DNA of 64,000 nucleotides, taken from the NCBI RefSeq assembly GCF_034064985.1, contig NZ_CP139249.1, forward strand, positions 2,108,001 through 2,172,000. The letters are read 5' to 3'. The stretch comes from Acinetobacter pittii. Its GTDB lineage: Bacteria > Pseudomonadota > Gammaproteobacteria > Pseudomonadales > Moraxellaceae. A program made the position numbers and the translations under genes. The notes under the pieces are model-generated. The model saw only the letters and a program-made list of their open reading frames with translations. It searched no databases and had not been told where the DNA came from. Of the stretch, positions 47,094 to 55,601 are shown in pieces; the stretch's first letter is position 1; the number at the start of each line of letters is the position of its first letter.

Positions 47094-48509
47094 ATGGACT
47101 CATCGGCTGGGAAACCTAATAGTAGTTTTATAGAAAACCGAAGCATTGATTTTATTCCTGAAAATGAAAGACACGGAGGTGTGTTTGCTCAATTCACCCT
47201 TTGGTTCGGTGCCAACTTACAAATCACAGCCATTGTGACAGGCGCGCTAGCAGTTGTGTTAGGTGGAGATGTTTTTTGGTCTATTATCGGCTTATTAGTA
47301 GGACAATGTTTTGGTGCTGCCGTCATGGCACTGCATGCTGCCCAAGGTCCTAAACTTGGTCTCCCTCAAATGATTTCAAGCCGTGTGCAATTTGGGGTTT
47401 ATGGCGCTTGTATTCCAATCATACTCGTTTGCCTTATGTATATTGGTTTTACCGCAACTGGAGAGGTATTAGCGGGTAAAGCAATTGCACATTTGGCACA
47501 TGTCAGCAATACAACTGGTATCTTAATTTATGCAAGTTTAATCATTTTATTCGCAACGATTGGATACCGTTTAATCCATTTGGTAGGCAAAGTAGCCAGT
47601 ATTATTGGTTTGATTGCTTTTGTGATTATTTTGACTCAGATCTTAGCACTTTCTGATTTTTCTGAACTCTTAGCAATACGTCATTTCAGCTGGTCTTCAT
47701 TCTTGTTAGCAGTTTCCCTTTCTGCTTCTTGGCAAATCTCTTTCGGACCATATGTTGCAGATTATTCTCGATATCTTCCAACTAAAACATCTTCATCTCG
47801 TGTTTTTTGGGCAGTCGGCTTAGGTTCTTTAATTGGCTCACAAATTTCTATGACCTTAGGCGTTTTAATCGCTCAGGTTGCAAACGGCAATTTTGTTGGA
47901 AATGAAGTTCAATATGTTGTTGGTATGAACCCAATTGCCCTTGTCGTAACCTTTCTATATTTTAGTATCGCTTTTGGAAAAGTTACTCTGACGACTTTAA
48001 ACGCCTATGGTAGTTTTATGTGTATTGCTACGATTTGGAATAGTTTCAAATCGACAAATCAAATCTCAAAAATAACAAGATTATTGATTGTCCTTGCAAT
48101 GGTTGTAGTCTCAACCTTTATTGCAATTATAGGTGAGCATACTTTTTTAAGTGCTTTTAAAGCATTTATTTTGTTTTTACTTACCTTTTTTATTCCATGG
48201 AGTGCCATTAATCTTGTTGATTACTACTTCATCTCTAAAGAAGAATGTGATGTAGATGCACTCTATGATCCCAATGGCAAGTATGGTCGTTGGAATCGAA
48301 TTGGAATTACCTGCTACTTTCTAGGTATTTTGATTCAACTACCATTTATTGATAGTAAATTCTATACAGGTCAAATTTCAGCAATGTTAGGAGGAATCGA
48401 TTTATCGTGGCTTGTAGGCCTTATCTCTACAGCATTGATTTACTATATTTTCGCCAAGAAAGCTCAACTCAAGTTTTCAAAACAATTAGTGATTGATCAA
48501 ATCAAATAA
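47094..48509 (+). CDS. NCS1-family nucleobase/cytosine permease
   Basis: Inner-membrane symporter of 471 residues with about 12 hydrophobic segments. The N-terminus (FIPENERHGGVFAQFTLWFG, then TGALAVVLGGD) and SASWQISFGPYVADYSRYLP in the middle are typical of NCS1 nucleobase transporters such as CodB. The exact substrate (cytosine, a purine, hydantoin, thiamine precursor) cannot be read from sequence and no catabolic genes adjoin it. AAGGAGAG precedes the ATG. Confidence 0.9.
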   Translation: MDSSAGKPNSSFIENRSIDFIPENERHGGVFAQFTLWFGANLQITAIVTGALAVVLGGDVFWSIIGLLVGQCFGAAVMALHAAQGPKLGLPQMISSRVQFGVYGACIPIILVCLMYIGFTATGEVLAGKAIAHLAHVSNTTGILIYASLIILFATIGYRLIHLVGKVASIIGLIAFVIILTQILALSDFSELLAIRHFSWSSFLLAVSLSASWQISFGPYVADYSRYLPTKTSSSRVFWAVGLGSLIGSQISMTLGVLIAQVANGNFVGNEVQYVVGMNPIALVVTFLYFSIAFGKVTLTTLNAYGSFMCIATIWNSFKSTNQISKITRLLIVLAMVVVSTFIAIIGEHTFLSAFKAFILFLLTFFIPWSAINLVDYYFISKEECDVDALYDPNGKYGRWNRIGITCYFLGILIQLPFIDSKFYTGQISAMLGGIDLSWLVGLISTALIYYIFAKKAQLKFSKQLVIDQIK

Positions 48510-48516
48510 TTGAACT

Positions 48517-48555
48517 TAATAAGCTATCAAAGTTGATCACCTTGATAGCTTATTA
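48517..48555. terminator. Bidirectional hairpin between the NCS1 and PACE genes
   Basis: A perfect 14-base stem TAATAAGCTATCAA (48517-48530) / TTGATAGCTTATTA (48542-48555) lies between convergent genes. There is no long T-run, so termination strength is uncertain. Confidence 0.65.
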
Positions 48556-48569
48556 ATATGATTTGGTGA

Positions 48570-49007
48570 CTATTCTTGTAGAGCTTTAGCCTGTGCCGAA
48601 ATAGGCAATCCAAATAACTTATCAAAGCTCCAATTGAATATAAAAGTATAGATAGGAATAATGATAATAAAGGCCACATCTAACCAAAAAGCAGCAACCA
48701 GAGAAATATCCATCCACCACGAAATAAGAGGAATCAAAAACAAGACTAAGGTAAGTTGGAAACCAATAGCATGCCCCACTCTACGCTTAACTGTACGGAC
48801 ATTACTGGTTTGTTTAGCTTCCCATTTCTCATATAAAATATTGTAGATAAAATTCCAAGTCACAGCGATGGTTGTAATCATGACAGATAGTGGCCCTGTA
48901 TGTTCAACACTATCACCTGCCAAAATCGCTAACCCTACTGATGAAATAATCATTCCGATTATTTCGTAAGAAGATACATATACAATTCGACGTTTTATAC
49001 CTTGCAT
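48570..49007 (-). CDS. PACE-family efflux transporter (AceI-like)
   Basis: Inner-membrane proton-coupled efflux protein of 145 residues. The ATG at 49007 gives MQGIKRRIVYVSSYEIIGMI; a TTG at 49016 is the longer alternative. Two tandem bacterial transmembrane-pair domains give four helices. Glu15 corresponds to the functionally required Glu15 of AceI, and a HAIGFQLTLVLFLIPLISWW and YTFIFNWSFDKLF match the family. AceI homologues export chlorhexidine and other biocides. It is divergent from a LysR gene, as AceI is with AceR, so that gene is its likely regulator. Confidence 0.92.
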   Translation of the reverse strand: MQGIKRRIVYVSSYEIIGMIISSVGLAILAGDSVEHTGPLSVMITTIAVTWNFIYNILYEKWEAKQTSNVRTVKRRVGHAIGFQLTLVLFLIPLISWWMDISLVAAFWLDVAFIIIIPIYTFIFNWSFDKLFGLPISAQAKALQE

Positions 49008-49096
49008 AACCCACAAACTCTGCTTAATTTTTTATATTTTAATTTCAGTCAAAATCATATATAAAGTTAATAGCTTTCAGTTCAATTGATATCAAA

Positions 49097-49981
49097 ATGA
49101 ATTTTAATAGTGAAAATATTGAACTATTCATCACCGTACTCGATACAGGTTCTTTCTCTGCAGCCGCCCGTAAACTAAATCGGGTACCCTCAGCAGTAAG
49201 TATGGCCGTAGCTAATTTAGAGGCAGAATTGGGTTACACCTTATTTGAGCGTACTCCTCGCAAGGTCATTCCAACCGCCACAGCACTAGCTTTGGAACCT
49301 CAAGCACGGATTATTTCTGAACAACTTAGGCTATTTAGTACCCATGCCCATGAACTTTCTTTAGGACTTGAAAGTAAATTGCGGATTGGTGTGGTCTCAG
49401 ATGTAAATACAAAATTATTATTCCATTCAATAAAGAAATTAGCCGATAAATTCCCCTTACTGAACATAGAAGTTATTACTGCTCCCCAAGACGACATTGT
49501 TAATTTACTTTATACAGAGCAAATTAGTCTTTGCTTAGCAGGTTCAGACCTCAATATAAAAATGCGTGAGAATCTACAATTGGTAATGACTGAAACAGTA
49601 GTGGCTACTATTTCGTCTAGCCATACTCTTCTACAAGAAAAATCAAAGCAATTTTCTATTGAAGAGTTAATCAATATTAGACAAATTGTTGTGGCGAGTA
49701 GTGAGCATGAAATGACAGATCCCCGTTCAATTATTGGTGCAATGTATTGGAAAACGAATAGTCTACAAACAGCAATTAATATGGTTGAAGCAGGACTTGG
49801 CTGGGGAAATTTTCCTTTATCTTTAGTACAAGAAAAAATTGATCAAGGTCATTTAGTACTTTTAGATTTCAAAAATACAAAAAATCATTTACCCCTATCA
49901 ATCTATTTAATTTGGCTTCAAGATCGCCCTTTACCTAAAGCAGCTCGCGAGCTAATTCAAATTATTCAAGAAAATTTATAA
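49097..49981 (+). CDS. LysR-family regulator, divergent from the PACE gene
   Basis: Regulator of 294 residues: N-terminal winged helix (FITVLDTGSFSAAARKLNRV, SAVSMAVANLEAELGYTLFE) and a C-terminal effector-binding domain. It is divergent from the PACE efflux gene across 89 bases, resembling the aceI/aceR arrangement, so it probably regulates that gene. Inducer unknown. A long AT-rich gene-poor region follows. Confidence 0.93.
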   Translation: MNFNSENIELFITVLDTGSFSAAARKLNRVPSAVSMAVANLEAELGYTLFERTPRKVIPTATALALEPQARIISEQLRLFSTHAHELSLGLESKLRIGVVSDVNTKLLFHSIKKLADKFPLLNIEVITAPQDDIVNLLYTEQISLCLAGSDLNIKMRENLQLVMTETVVATISSSHTLLQEKSKQFSIEELINIRQIVVASSEHEMTDPRSIIGAMYWKTNSLQTAINMVEAGLGWGNFPLSLVQEKIDQGHLVLLDFKNTKNHLPLSIYLIWLQDRPLPKAARELIQIIQENL

Positions 49982-50107
49982 ATTTTTATATATTAATCAT
50001 AAAAACTTATAGATATTTTTATGATATCAATTCTTGCTAAATCTATTTTCTTTAAAGTTTGAATTTATTGCTGTGTACTATTTTTACCACTATTGTTAAA
50101 AGCAAAA

Positions 50108-50128
50108 AGCCTACTCAAAAAGTAGGCT
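50108..50128. terminator. Hairpin with a T-run on the minus strand
   Basis: A perfect eight-base stem AGCCTACT / AGTAGGCT encloses five bases. Five A precede it on the plus strand, a U-run for minus-strand transcription. It may also end the LysR gene, 127 bases upstream. Confidence 0.55.
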
Positions 50129-50531
50129 GCTTACTGTATTTCAGGATTAAGCAATAATATTTTATTTTGTAAAAAATACAATTATACTTTATTAAACCCA
50201 AGTGTTTTAGTCAAGAATAAAATTGATAAGATACAAAGAATTACATTGGTGTCATGACAACCGTTCTTGAAGTCTGTTATGGAAAATATTTTAGAAAAAA
50301 GAAGGTTATTTCAATGATAAAAACTTCCATTCTCTTCTCTTAAAAGCTTATCCGTTTTTAGTAAAAAACGATCGAAAAATAAAGAATAAATATTATATTT
50401 TTAAATTAACTAAATCCTTATATCTAAAATATTGTAAATACGTTTACTCATTACTTCTATATTTCAAAGTAATTGTCTTACTACCTCGATTAAACTTTTT
50501 AACAATATAATTTAACATGAATTTATTCTAA

Positions 50532-50567
50532 AGTACTAATTTTATATTTTCTCTAAAAATTAGTACT
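50532..50567. repeat. Perfect 12-base inverted repeat AGTACTAATTTT / AAAATTAGTACT
   Basis: Arms at 50532-50543 and 50556-50567 with a 12-base spacer. There is no strong T-run. It lies in gene-free DNA with no neighbour within 400 bases. Confidence 0.75.
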
Positions 50568-51045
50568 AAAACCTCATTTAAGTTATTTTAACCGAATAAT
50601 TTTTTAATATTATTCATTTGCAACTACTTCATTAGAATTCTATAAATTAAAGTTATAGGCAATACTTTTCAATAAATATGATTTTTAAAATAATACTTTT
50701 TATATTTTAGAATTTAATTTTAATACACATAAAATTTATATTTTTTATATTTAGCTTTTTTAACTAAGTTTATCTAAAATATCATTCTTTATTACAAACA
50801 AATAAATTACAAAAATGGTCACTTTTTAAACAAAAACATTCTATATAAGTTAATCATGCAAATTGAAAGAATATTTATATCACTAACATGACAAACTGCT
50901 GAAATAAGTTCTAATTGATCGATAAATAACTAAGTTCACTTTACTCATGAAGTAAACATACGCTAGAATCGCTAACGCTTGTAATATTTAACCAATAAAT
51001 CACAATATTTTTTGAGTTTAGTTTACGTCTACTTCAGAAAATGAC

Positions 51046-51074
51046 TTGTGTTTAATTAAAAAATTGATTAGTAT
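51046..51074 (+). promoter_or_regulatory. Probable sigma-70 promoter of the tRNA gene
   Basis: TTGTGT (51046-51051) and TAGTAT (51069-51074) are 17 bases apart, followed about seven bases on by a likely start. The tRNA begins 47 bases after the -10. Confidence 0.5.
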
Positions 51075-51120
51075 TGCACGCACTGAAAAGCCTTGAGATT
51101 AAAAGCTTTTCTGACTTATA

Positions 51121-51197
<77 letters not shown>

Positions 51198-51204
51198 AAT
51201 TCGA

Positions 51205-51237
51205 ACCTCATAAACTAAAAAGTTTATGGGGTTTTTT
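51205..51237 (+). terminator. Intrinsic terminator after the tRNA
   Basis: The stem CCTCATAAACT (51206-51216) / AGTTTATGGGG (51221-51231) is followed by TTTTTT. Confidence 0.9.
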
Positions 51238-51379
51238 AATAATTATCTAAATAGAATGGTTTTTGACGTTATAAACAATATTCAAAACTTAATTATCAAA
51301 TTGTAAAATTTATTTTATCTTAAAATTTTAATTGCTTTTAAATACCTTTCGTCTAAATTGAATATGCCTATTTCTCCTA

Positions 51380-52243
51380 TTAAGCTAAAATTTGCTTCCG
51401 CATAAGCTCTATATGTTCTAATTGAGCATCCCAAAACTTTTCCCACAAATCACAATACTCTAAGCATAACTTTTCAATATAGTTATAATCTTCTTCTGTA
51501 CAAGCTTGCATCAAGACATACCATAAGTCTTCTTCATGGTCATCATCTGCAGCTTCTGCACTTTCATCATCAGATATCCCATGTACATGGTAATACCCCC
51601 CACCATCCACGTCCAGGCCTACTGCTTTAGTCGCTTTACGTAACGGAGGGCTATAAAGAATAACTTCTTCCTCTGCAACTGCTAGTAACGCTGAAACAGC
51701 CTTATAGTCATCATAAGCATTTTCTAAAAATACTCTAACTTGCTTTGCAATTTCAGTAGGTTGATACGTTAGACGATCTTGTTCTGTAATACCAAAATCA
51801 TTCAATATATCTTCAAATAGCGGATAGTGAGCATATTCAGGATTACCCTGATAGTAACCGTCTTTATCTAAACCTGGACGAAATCCAAACTCATCAAAAA
51901 TATTTAAACTCAAAAGAAAGCGCGGATACATTTTTGCACCTGCATGTAATCTTGGCTCTAATTGTTTTGTTTGAAATTGTGCCATGAGCAAAGCATCGGT
52001 GAAAGTTTGAACAATTGCGTGACGGTACTCTAAATGAATTTTTTTTAAATCTTCTTTATTAATTTTTCCATTATTTAAAATATCAATTGCAGAATGATGA
52101 GATACAGGATGTTCAGCAATTTTTGCCCTCAAGCGGATCAAAAAGTTTGAATTTTTTTCCCACAATTCGGCTGAAATACTTTGCTTCATCCCTGCGAGTG
52201 CTTTCTTTCTAGGATTATTAAAATTCTCAAATTTCTTAGGCAT
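51380..52243 (-). CDS. Heme-oxygenase-like iron-containing redox enzyme family protein
   Basis: Cytosolic 287-residue protein from the ATG at 52243 (MPKKFENFNN), preferred over 52255 because GAGAGTGGA overlaps the longer start. The fold looks like the heme-oxygenase-like diiron oxidase (HDO) superfamily: candidate ligands are E72 (LEYRHA), E136 and H139 (E-x2-H in PEYAH), E191-193 (LAVAEEEV), H221 (YYHVHG) and D233/H236 (DDDH). The spacing H221 to D233 is much longer than the H-x3-D-x2-H usual in the superfamily, an acidic insertion. It is divergent from a TetR gene with a Fur box and a TetR-like dyad between. Substrate unknown. Confidence 0.8.
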   Translation of the reverse strand: MPKKFENFNNPRKKALAGMKQSISAELWEKNSNFLIRLRAKIAEHPVSHHSAIDILNNGKINKEDLKKIHLEYRHAIVQTFTDALLMAQFQTKQLEPRLHAGAKMYPRFLLSLNIFDEFGFRPGLDKDGYYQGNPEYAHYPLFEDILNDFGITEQDRLTYQPTEIAKQVRVFLENAYDDYKAVSALLAVAEEEVILYSPPLRKATKAVGLDVDGGGYYHVHGISDDESAEAADDDHEEDLWYVLMQACTEEDYNYIEKLCLEYCDLWEKFWDAQLEHIELMRKQILA

Positions 52244-52265
52244 ATCCACTCTCATTAAATTTATT

Positions 52266-52282
52266 AAAGTCGGTCCGATTTT
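52266..52282. promoter_or_regulatory. Dyad around TCGGTCCGA, possible TetR operator
   Basis: TCGG-T-CCGA (52270-52278), with further outer A/T symmetry to 52266-52282, lies 27-40 bases upstream of the metalloenzyme start and just downstream of a TATAAT-like -10 on the minus strand. Use by the divergent TetR protein is inference. Confidence 0.45.
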
Positions 52283-52398
52283 TACATATTTTATTATAAA
52301 AACAATGACTTAAATCAATATTTAAACATGTTCCATTATTAATTAATATTAGAAGTAAAATCATACGAAATCAAATAGAAAATTTAAAAAAAATCTAA

Positions 52399-52417
52399 TT
52401 AAATGATAATCATTATC
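52399..52417. promoter_or_regulatory. Fur box
   Basis: TTAAATGATAATCATTATC matches 16 of 19 positions of the Fur consensus GATAATGATAATCATTATC, including the whole central 15 bases. It lies between the divergent metalloenzyme and TetR genes, overlapping a possible TetR promoter whose -10 would be TATAAA at 52424-52429. Confidence 0.75.
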
Positions 52418-52522
52418 ACAATATAAACTTGAATCAATTTCAGTTTTTTATTATCATAATTTGTATTAAAAATTTAATATTTTAGATTAAGTTATAATTA
52501 GTTTTAACTATATGGAATAGTA

Positions 52523-53095
52523 ATGTCAAAAAAAGAAGATATTATAAATACTGCTTTAAATTTATTTAATCAGATCGGGTACAATGCTACTGGTGTTGAC
52601 CGTATTATTGCTGAATCAAATGTTGCAAAAATGACTTTTTATAAATATTTTCCTTCAAAGGAAAATTTAATTATGGAGTGTTTGCAACATCGGAATATAA
52701 ATATTCAAAACTCAATCAATGAGCAATTAAGTTTACATCAAGATGCTAGTCCTCTTGAAAAAATTCATATTATTTTCAATTGGTATATTGAATGGATCAA
52801 CAGCGAAACATTTAATGGATGTTTGTTTAAAAAAGCATTCATTGAAGTATCTAAACAGTACACTTCAATTCGTGAACCATTTTATGAATATACCAAATGG
52901 CTAACTAACTTATTGCATGAAAAGCTTTCTCAATTAGGTATAAAAAACCCGACTCCCCTCGTTCAGATCATTATCTCGATTATTGATGGGATGATTATTG
53001 ATGGTACAACAGATAAAACTCTTATTAATCCTGAAAAAATCTGGAAATATATTGAATATTTAATTAATGAGGAGATTCCTCAGCAAGCCTCATAG
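52523..53095 (+). CDS. TetR/AcrR family transcriptional regulator
   Basis: Regulator of 190 residues with a clear N-terminal TetR helix-turn-helix (MSKKEDIINTALNLFNQIGY, GVDRIIAESNVAKMTFYKYF). It is a close paralogue of the regulator at 4799-5362. Divergent from the metalloenzyme gene with a Fur box (52399-52417) and a dyad (52266-52282) between them, so it is the probable local regulator. Ligand unknown. Confidence 0.93.
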   Translation: MSKKEDIINTALNLFNQIGYNATGVDRIIAESNVAKMTFYKYFPSKENLIMECLQHRNINIQNSINEQLSLHQDASPLEKIHIIFNWYIEWINSETFNGCLFKKAFIEVSKQYTSIREPFYEYTKWLTNLLHEKLSQLGIKNPTPLVQIIISIIDGMIIDGTTDKTLINPEKIWKYIEYLINEEIPQQAS

Positions 53096-53282
53096 TTTTA
53101 ATATTCCTTAGGTTTATTATTTTCATAAAAAGTTTGAGAGAAAAATAAAAAATAAATTTTCAAACAATTTATAGCTTACTTAATCCTTAATTTTAGTGCC
53201 GTACTTTAGCTTTCATAATTTCTCTAGGCTTTTCTACAAACTCATATTAGAATCCTGAAAATTTATCACCTTGCACTGATCT

Positions 53283-53828
53283 ATGAAAAAATTTCTAGGT
53301 AATTCTATCTTTAAAGCCGTTGGTTGGACCTACAATGTAGACCCTCAAATTCTTGAGAAAAAACAAGTTATTATTGGCTTTGAACATACCTCAAATCTAG
53401 ATGCAGTGTTATCGATTGCCCTCTTCCAAATTTTAGATATTAAAATTCATACTTTAATAAAAAAGGAACTGTTTAAAGGCCCGCTTAAACCACTTTTAGA
53501 AAAGCTAGGAGGTATTCCAGTTGATCGAAAAGCGAGTAAAGATATTGTTTCTCAGATGGTTGAACAATTTCAAACGCATGAAACTTTTAACTTAGTGATT
53601 GCTCCTGAAGCTACTCGTGCTAAAGATGGTTCGGAACGCAAACCAATCCGTACCGGTTTTTGGCATATTGCTAAAGCAGCCAATGTTCCAATCGTTTTAA
53701 TGTATGCCAATGCTCGAAGTAAACAAGGTGGGATTTTAGGTAAAATTTATCCAACAGATTTACAAAAAGATTTGGAAACAATTAAAGAGTTATATACTCA
53801 ATTTGACATAGATGTAAAAATTAACTAA
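53283..53828 (+). CDS. Lysophospholipid/glycerol-3-phosphate acyltransferase-like protein
   Basis: Acyltransferase of 181 residues of the PlsC-like superfamily. The catalytic HX4D motif is H35-D40 (HTSNLD), followed by IKKELFKGPLKPLLEKLGGI, PVDRKASKD and the substrate-binding region NLVIAPEATRAKDGSERKPI. It lacks a strong membrane anchor, so it may be peripherally bound. Substrate unknown; transfer of a fatty acyl chain to a lysophospholipid or related acceptor is the family expectation. It stands alone before yebC. Confidence 0.88.
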   Translation: MKKFLGNSIFKAVGWTYNVDPQILEKKQVIIGFEHTSNLDAVLSIALFQILDIKIHTLIKKELFKGPLKPLLEKLGGIPVDRKASKDIVSQMVEQFQTHETFNLVIAPEATRAKDGSERKPIRTGFWHIAKAANVPIVLMYANARSKQGGILGKIYPTDLQKDLETIKELYTQFDIDVKIN

Positions 53829-53989
53829 ATCAAATTGGACTTGATCTGACCTAATCTCACTCATTAGGTCTTAAGCTTATTGTTCTTATTCAATTGGCTA
53901 ACAAAACGCAGGGCAACAGTTTTCAACAAAACCAAGCCTATGCTAATATTCCAGCACTTTTGCATTTTCTTTTTTTGGAGTTCACGTCC

Positions 53990-54739
53990 ATGGCGGGTCA
54001 TTCTAAATGGGCCAATATTAAGCATCGTAAAGCTAAACAAGATGCAAGTCGCGGTAAGGTTTTTACTAAATATATTCGTGAAATTGTGACTGCTGCCAAA
54101 CTTGGTGGTGGAGATGCTGCTAGCAACCCTCGTCTGCGTGCAGTAGTTGAAAAAGCTCTCTCAGTTAATATGACACGTGACACCATTAACCGTGCTATCC
54201 AACGTGGTGCTGGTGGTGAAGATAATGATGATTTAAAAGAAGTAACTTATGAAGGTTATGGGGTTGGCGGGGTTGCTGTTCTTGTTGAAACAATGACAGA
54301 TAACTTAAACCGTACAGTACCAGACGTACGTCACTGTTTTAGTAAAACAAATGGTAACTTAGGAACTGCGGGTTCTGTATCTTATCTATTTACTAAACGT
54401 GGTGAGATTACTTTTGAAGATGTTTCTTTAGAAGATAAAATCATGGAAGTTGCTTTAGAAGCTGGCGCTGAAGATATTGAAGTTTCAGAAGACGAAATTT
54501 TGGTAATCACTTCACCAGAAACTTTTGGTGAAGTACAAGATGCCCTTACTGCTGCTGGTTTAAAATCTGATAACGCAGAAGTTGTGATGAGTCCATCTAC
54601 AAAAGCTGAAATTACAGATGTTGACCAAGCAAAACAAATTCTTAAAATGATTGATATGTTTGAAGATCTTGACGATGTACAAAACGTTTATACTAACGTT
54701 GAATTCTCGGATGAGGTTTTGGCTCAACTTGATGCTTAA
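53990..54739 (+). CDS. yebC: YebC/PmpR-family protein (transcriptional regulator or translation factor)
   Basis: Protein of 249 residues from the ATG at 53990 ([20 protein letters not shown]), the invariant family start, with TTGGAG upstream; an earlier frame start is not conserved. Motifs [45 protein letters not shown] and the acidic C-terminal domain are all typical. The family was first named for transcriptional repression (PmpR) and more recent work links it to translation of proline stretches; the role here is not determined. A terminator shared with the convergent Lrp gene follows. Confidence 0.95.
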   Translation: MAGHSKWANIKHRKAKQDASRGKVFTKYIREIVTAAKLGGGDAASNPRLRAVVEKALSVNMTRDTINRAIQRGAGGEDNDDLKEVTYEGYGVGGVAVLVETMTDNLNRTVPDVRHCFSKTNGNLGTAGSVSYLFTKRGEITFEDVSLEDKIMEVALEAGAEDIEVSEDEILVITSPETFGEVQDALTAAGLKSDNAEVVMSPSTKAEITDVDQAKQILKMIDMFEDLDDVQNVYTNVEFSDEVLAQLDA

Positions 54740-54758
54740 ATCAAACATTTGAATCAAA

Positions 54759-54786
54759 GAAAACGCACCAAATGGTGCGTTTTTTT
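54759..54786. terminator. Bidirectional intrinsic terminator
   Basis: The stem AAACGCACCA (54761-54770) / TGGTGCGTTT (54773-54782) is followed by T-runs; it lies between convergent genes. Confidence 0.9.
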
Positions 54787-55255
54787 ATAGTTTGTTGAGC
54801 AAGTTATAGCAATTAAACACATTATATTCTTTAATGACAAAGCTAGAATGCAAAGCAACTACATTGTCGATTTTTCCAATACGTCTTAATAAAATTTCAC
54901 TGTAGTCATCCATGTTGCGTGCTACAAGCTCTAAAATAAAATCAGCACTCTGACCCGTTACCAAGAATGCATTAGTTACTTCTGGAATTGCTTCTATTTC
55001 AGACAGAAACTTATCAAATGTTTCACTATCATGTTTACTCAGTGAAACTTGCAATAAAATATGTAAAGTAAAACCAAGCTTACTAAAATTAATTTCCCTT
55101 TTGAGCTGTCCCATAATGTTGGCTTCAATCAGGTGCTTAATACGGCGATGCACAGAACTGACTGACAGATTGATCCGTTCTGAAAGTTCATTCAAATTTA
55201 AGTCTTCATGAGACAAAATTTCTAGAATTTGTTTATCAAAACGATCTAACTCCAC
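54785..55255 (-). CDS. Lrp/AsnC-family regulator
   Basis: Regulator of 156 residues: N-terminal helix-turn-helix (DKQILEILSHEDLNLNELSE, RINLSVSSVHRRIKHL) and a C-terminal RAM ligand domain (HILLQVSLSKHDSETFDKFL). Divergent from the DcaP-like porin gene, with the acidic amino acid transporter operon beyond it. A role in amino acid-responsive control of these genes is plausible but unproven. The ligand is unknown. Confidence 0.92.
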   Translation of the reverse strand: MELDRFDKQILEILSHEDLNLNELSERINLSVSSVHRRIKHLIEANIMGQLKREINFSKLGFTLHILLQVSLSKHDSETFDKFLSEIEAIPEVTNAFLVTGQSADFILELVARNMDDYSEILLRRIGKIDNVVALHSSFVIKEYNVFNCYNLLNKL

Positions 55256-55601
55256 TCTTAATCTCCAACCAGAATTTCACAGTAAAGACAGTATAACCCT
55301 ATACCATCACCTCTGCATTGAAAATACAAAGGTTTATGGACAGCAAAACTCTATTTCTTTTATAGAGTTTATTTCGATTATGCCTTTTAAACGTGCAAGT
55401 AGTGTCAGAGGCGGTTCATTTTAGAGAGTCAGTTTTATGCTTAAATCTGGTTTATCTATTCAGAATCCTTATTCTCACTACCATTTGAGGCTAAAAAGGA
55501 ATTAATCATCAAAATTTGACTATTTTTTAATCTTCGCAAAGTTGGCATCATTTTTGTTATGTATTTGCAGGAAAATTTTTATCCATGTCGGGGGAGTTCC
55601 T
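55256..55601. other. Divergent promoter region of the Lrp and porin genes
   Basis: 346 bases. A sigma-54-like motif is at 55542-55557 and a strong ribosome site GGGGGAG is five bases before the porin GTG. No small gene is recognised. Confidence 0.5.
55542..55557 (+). promoter_or_regulatory. Sigma-54-like promoter motif upstream of the porin (one mismatch)
   Basis: TTGGCATCATTTTTGT has the -24 TTGGCA and the correct ten-base gap to the -12, but the -12 GC is GT. Initiation would be about 33 bases before the GTG start at 55602. The -12 mismatch makes this weaker than the gltI site. Confidence 0.3.

Larger units (their letters stand above)
49982..51120. other. Long, very AT-rich gene-poor region before the tRNA
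   Basis: 1139 bases without a convincing gene. Some stretches are extreme: 50701-50760 contains five G or C in sixty. It holds a hairpin at 50108-50128, a perfect twelve-base inverted repeat at 50532-50567, a smaller TTTACT/AGTAAA dyad near 50953-50970, and the tRNA promoter (51046-51074). It may be a decayed insertion or hold an unrecognised RNA. Confidence 0.5.
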
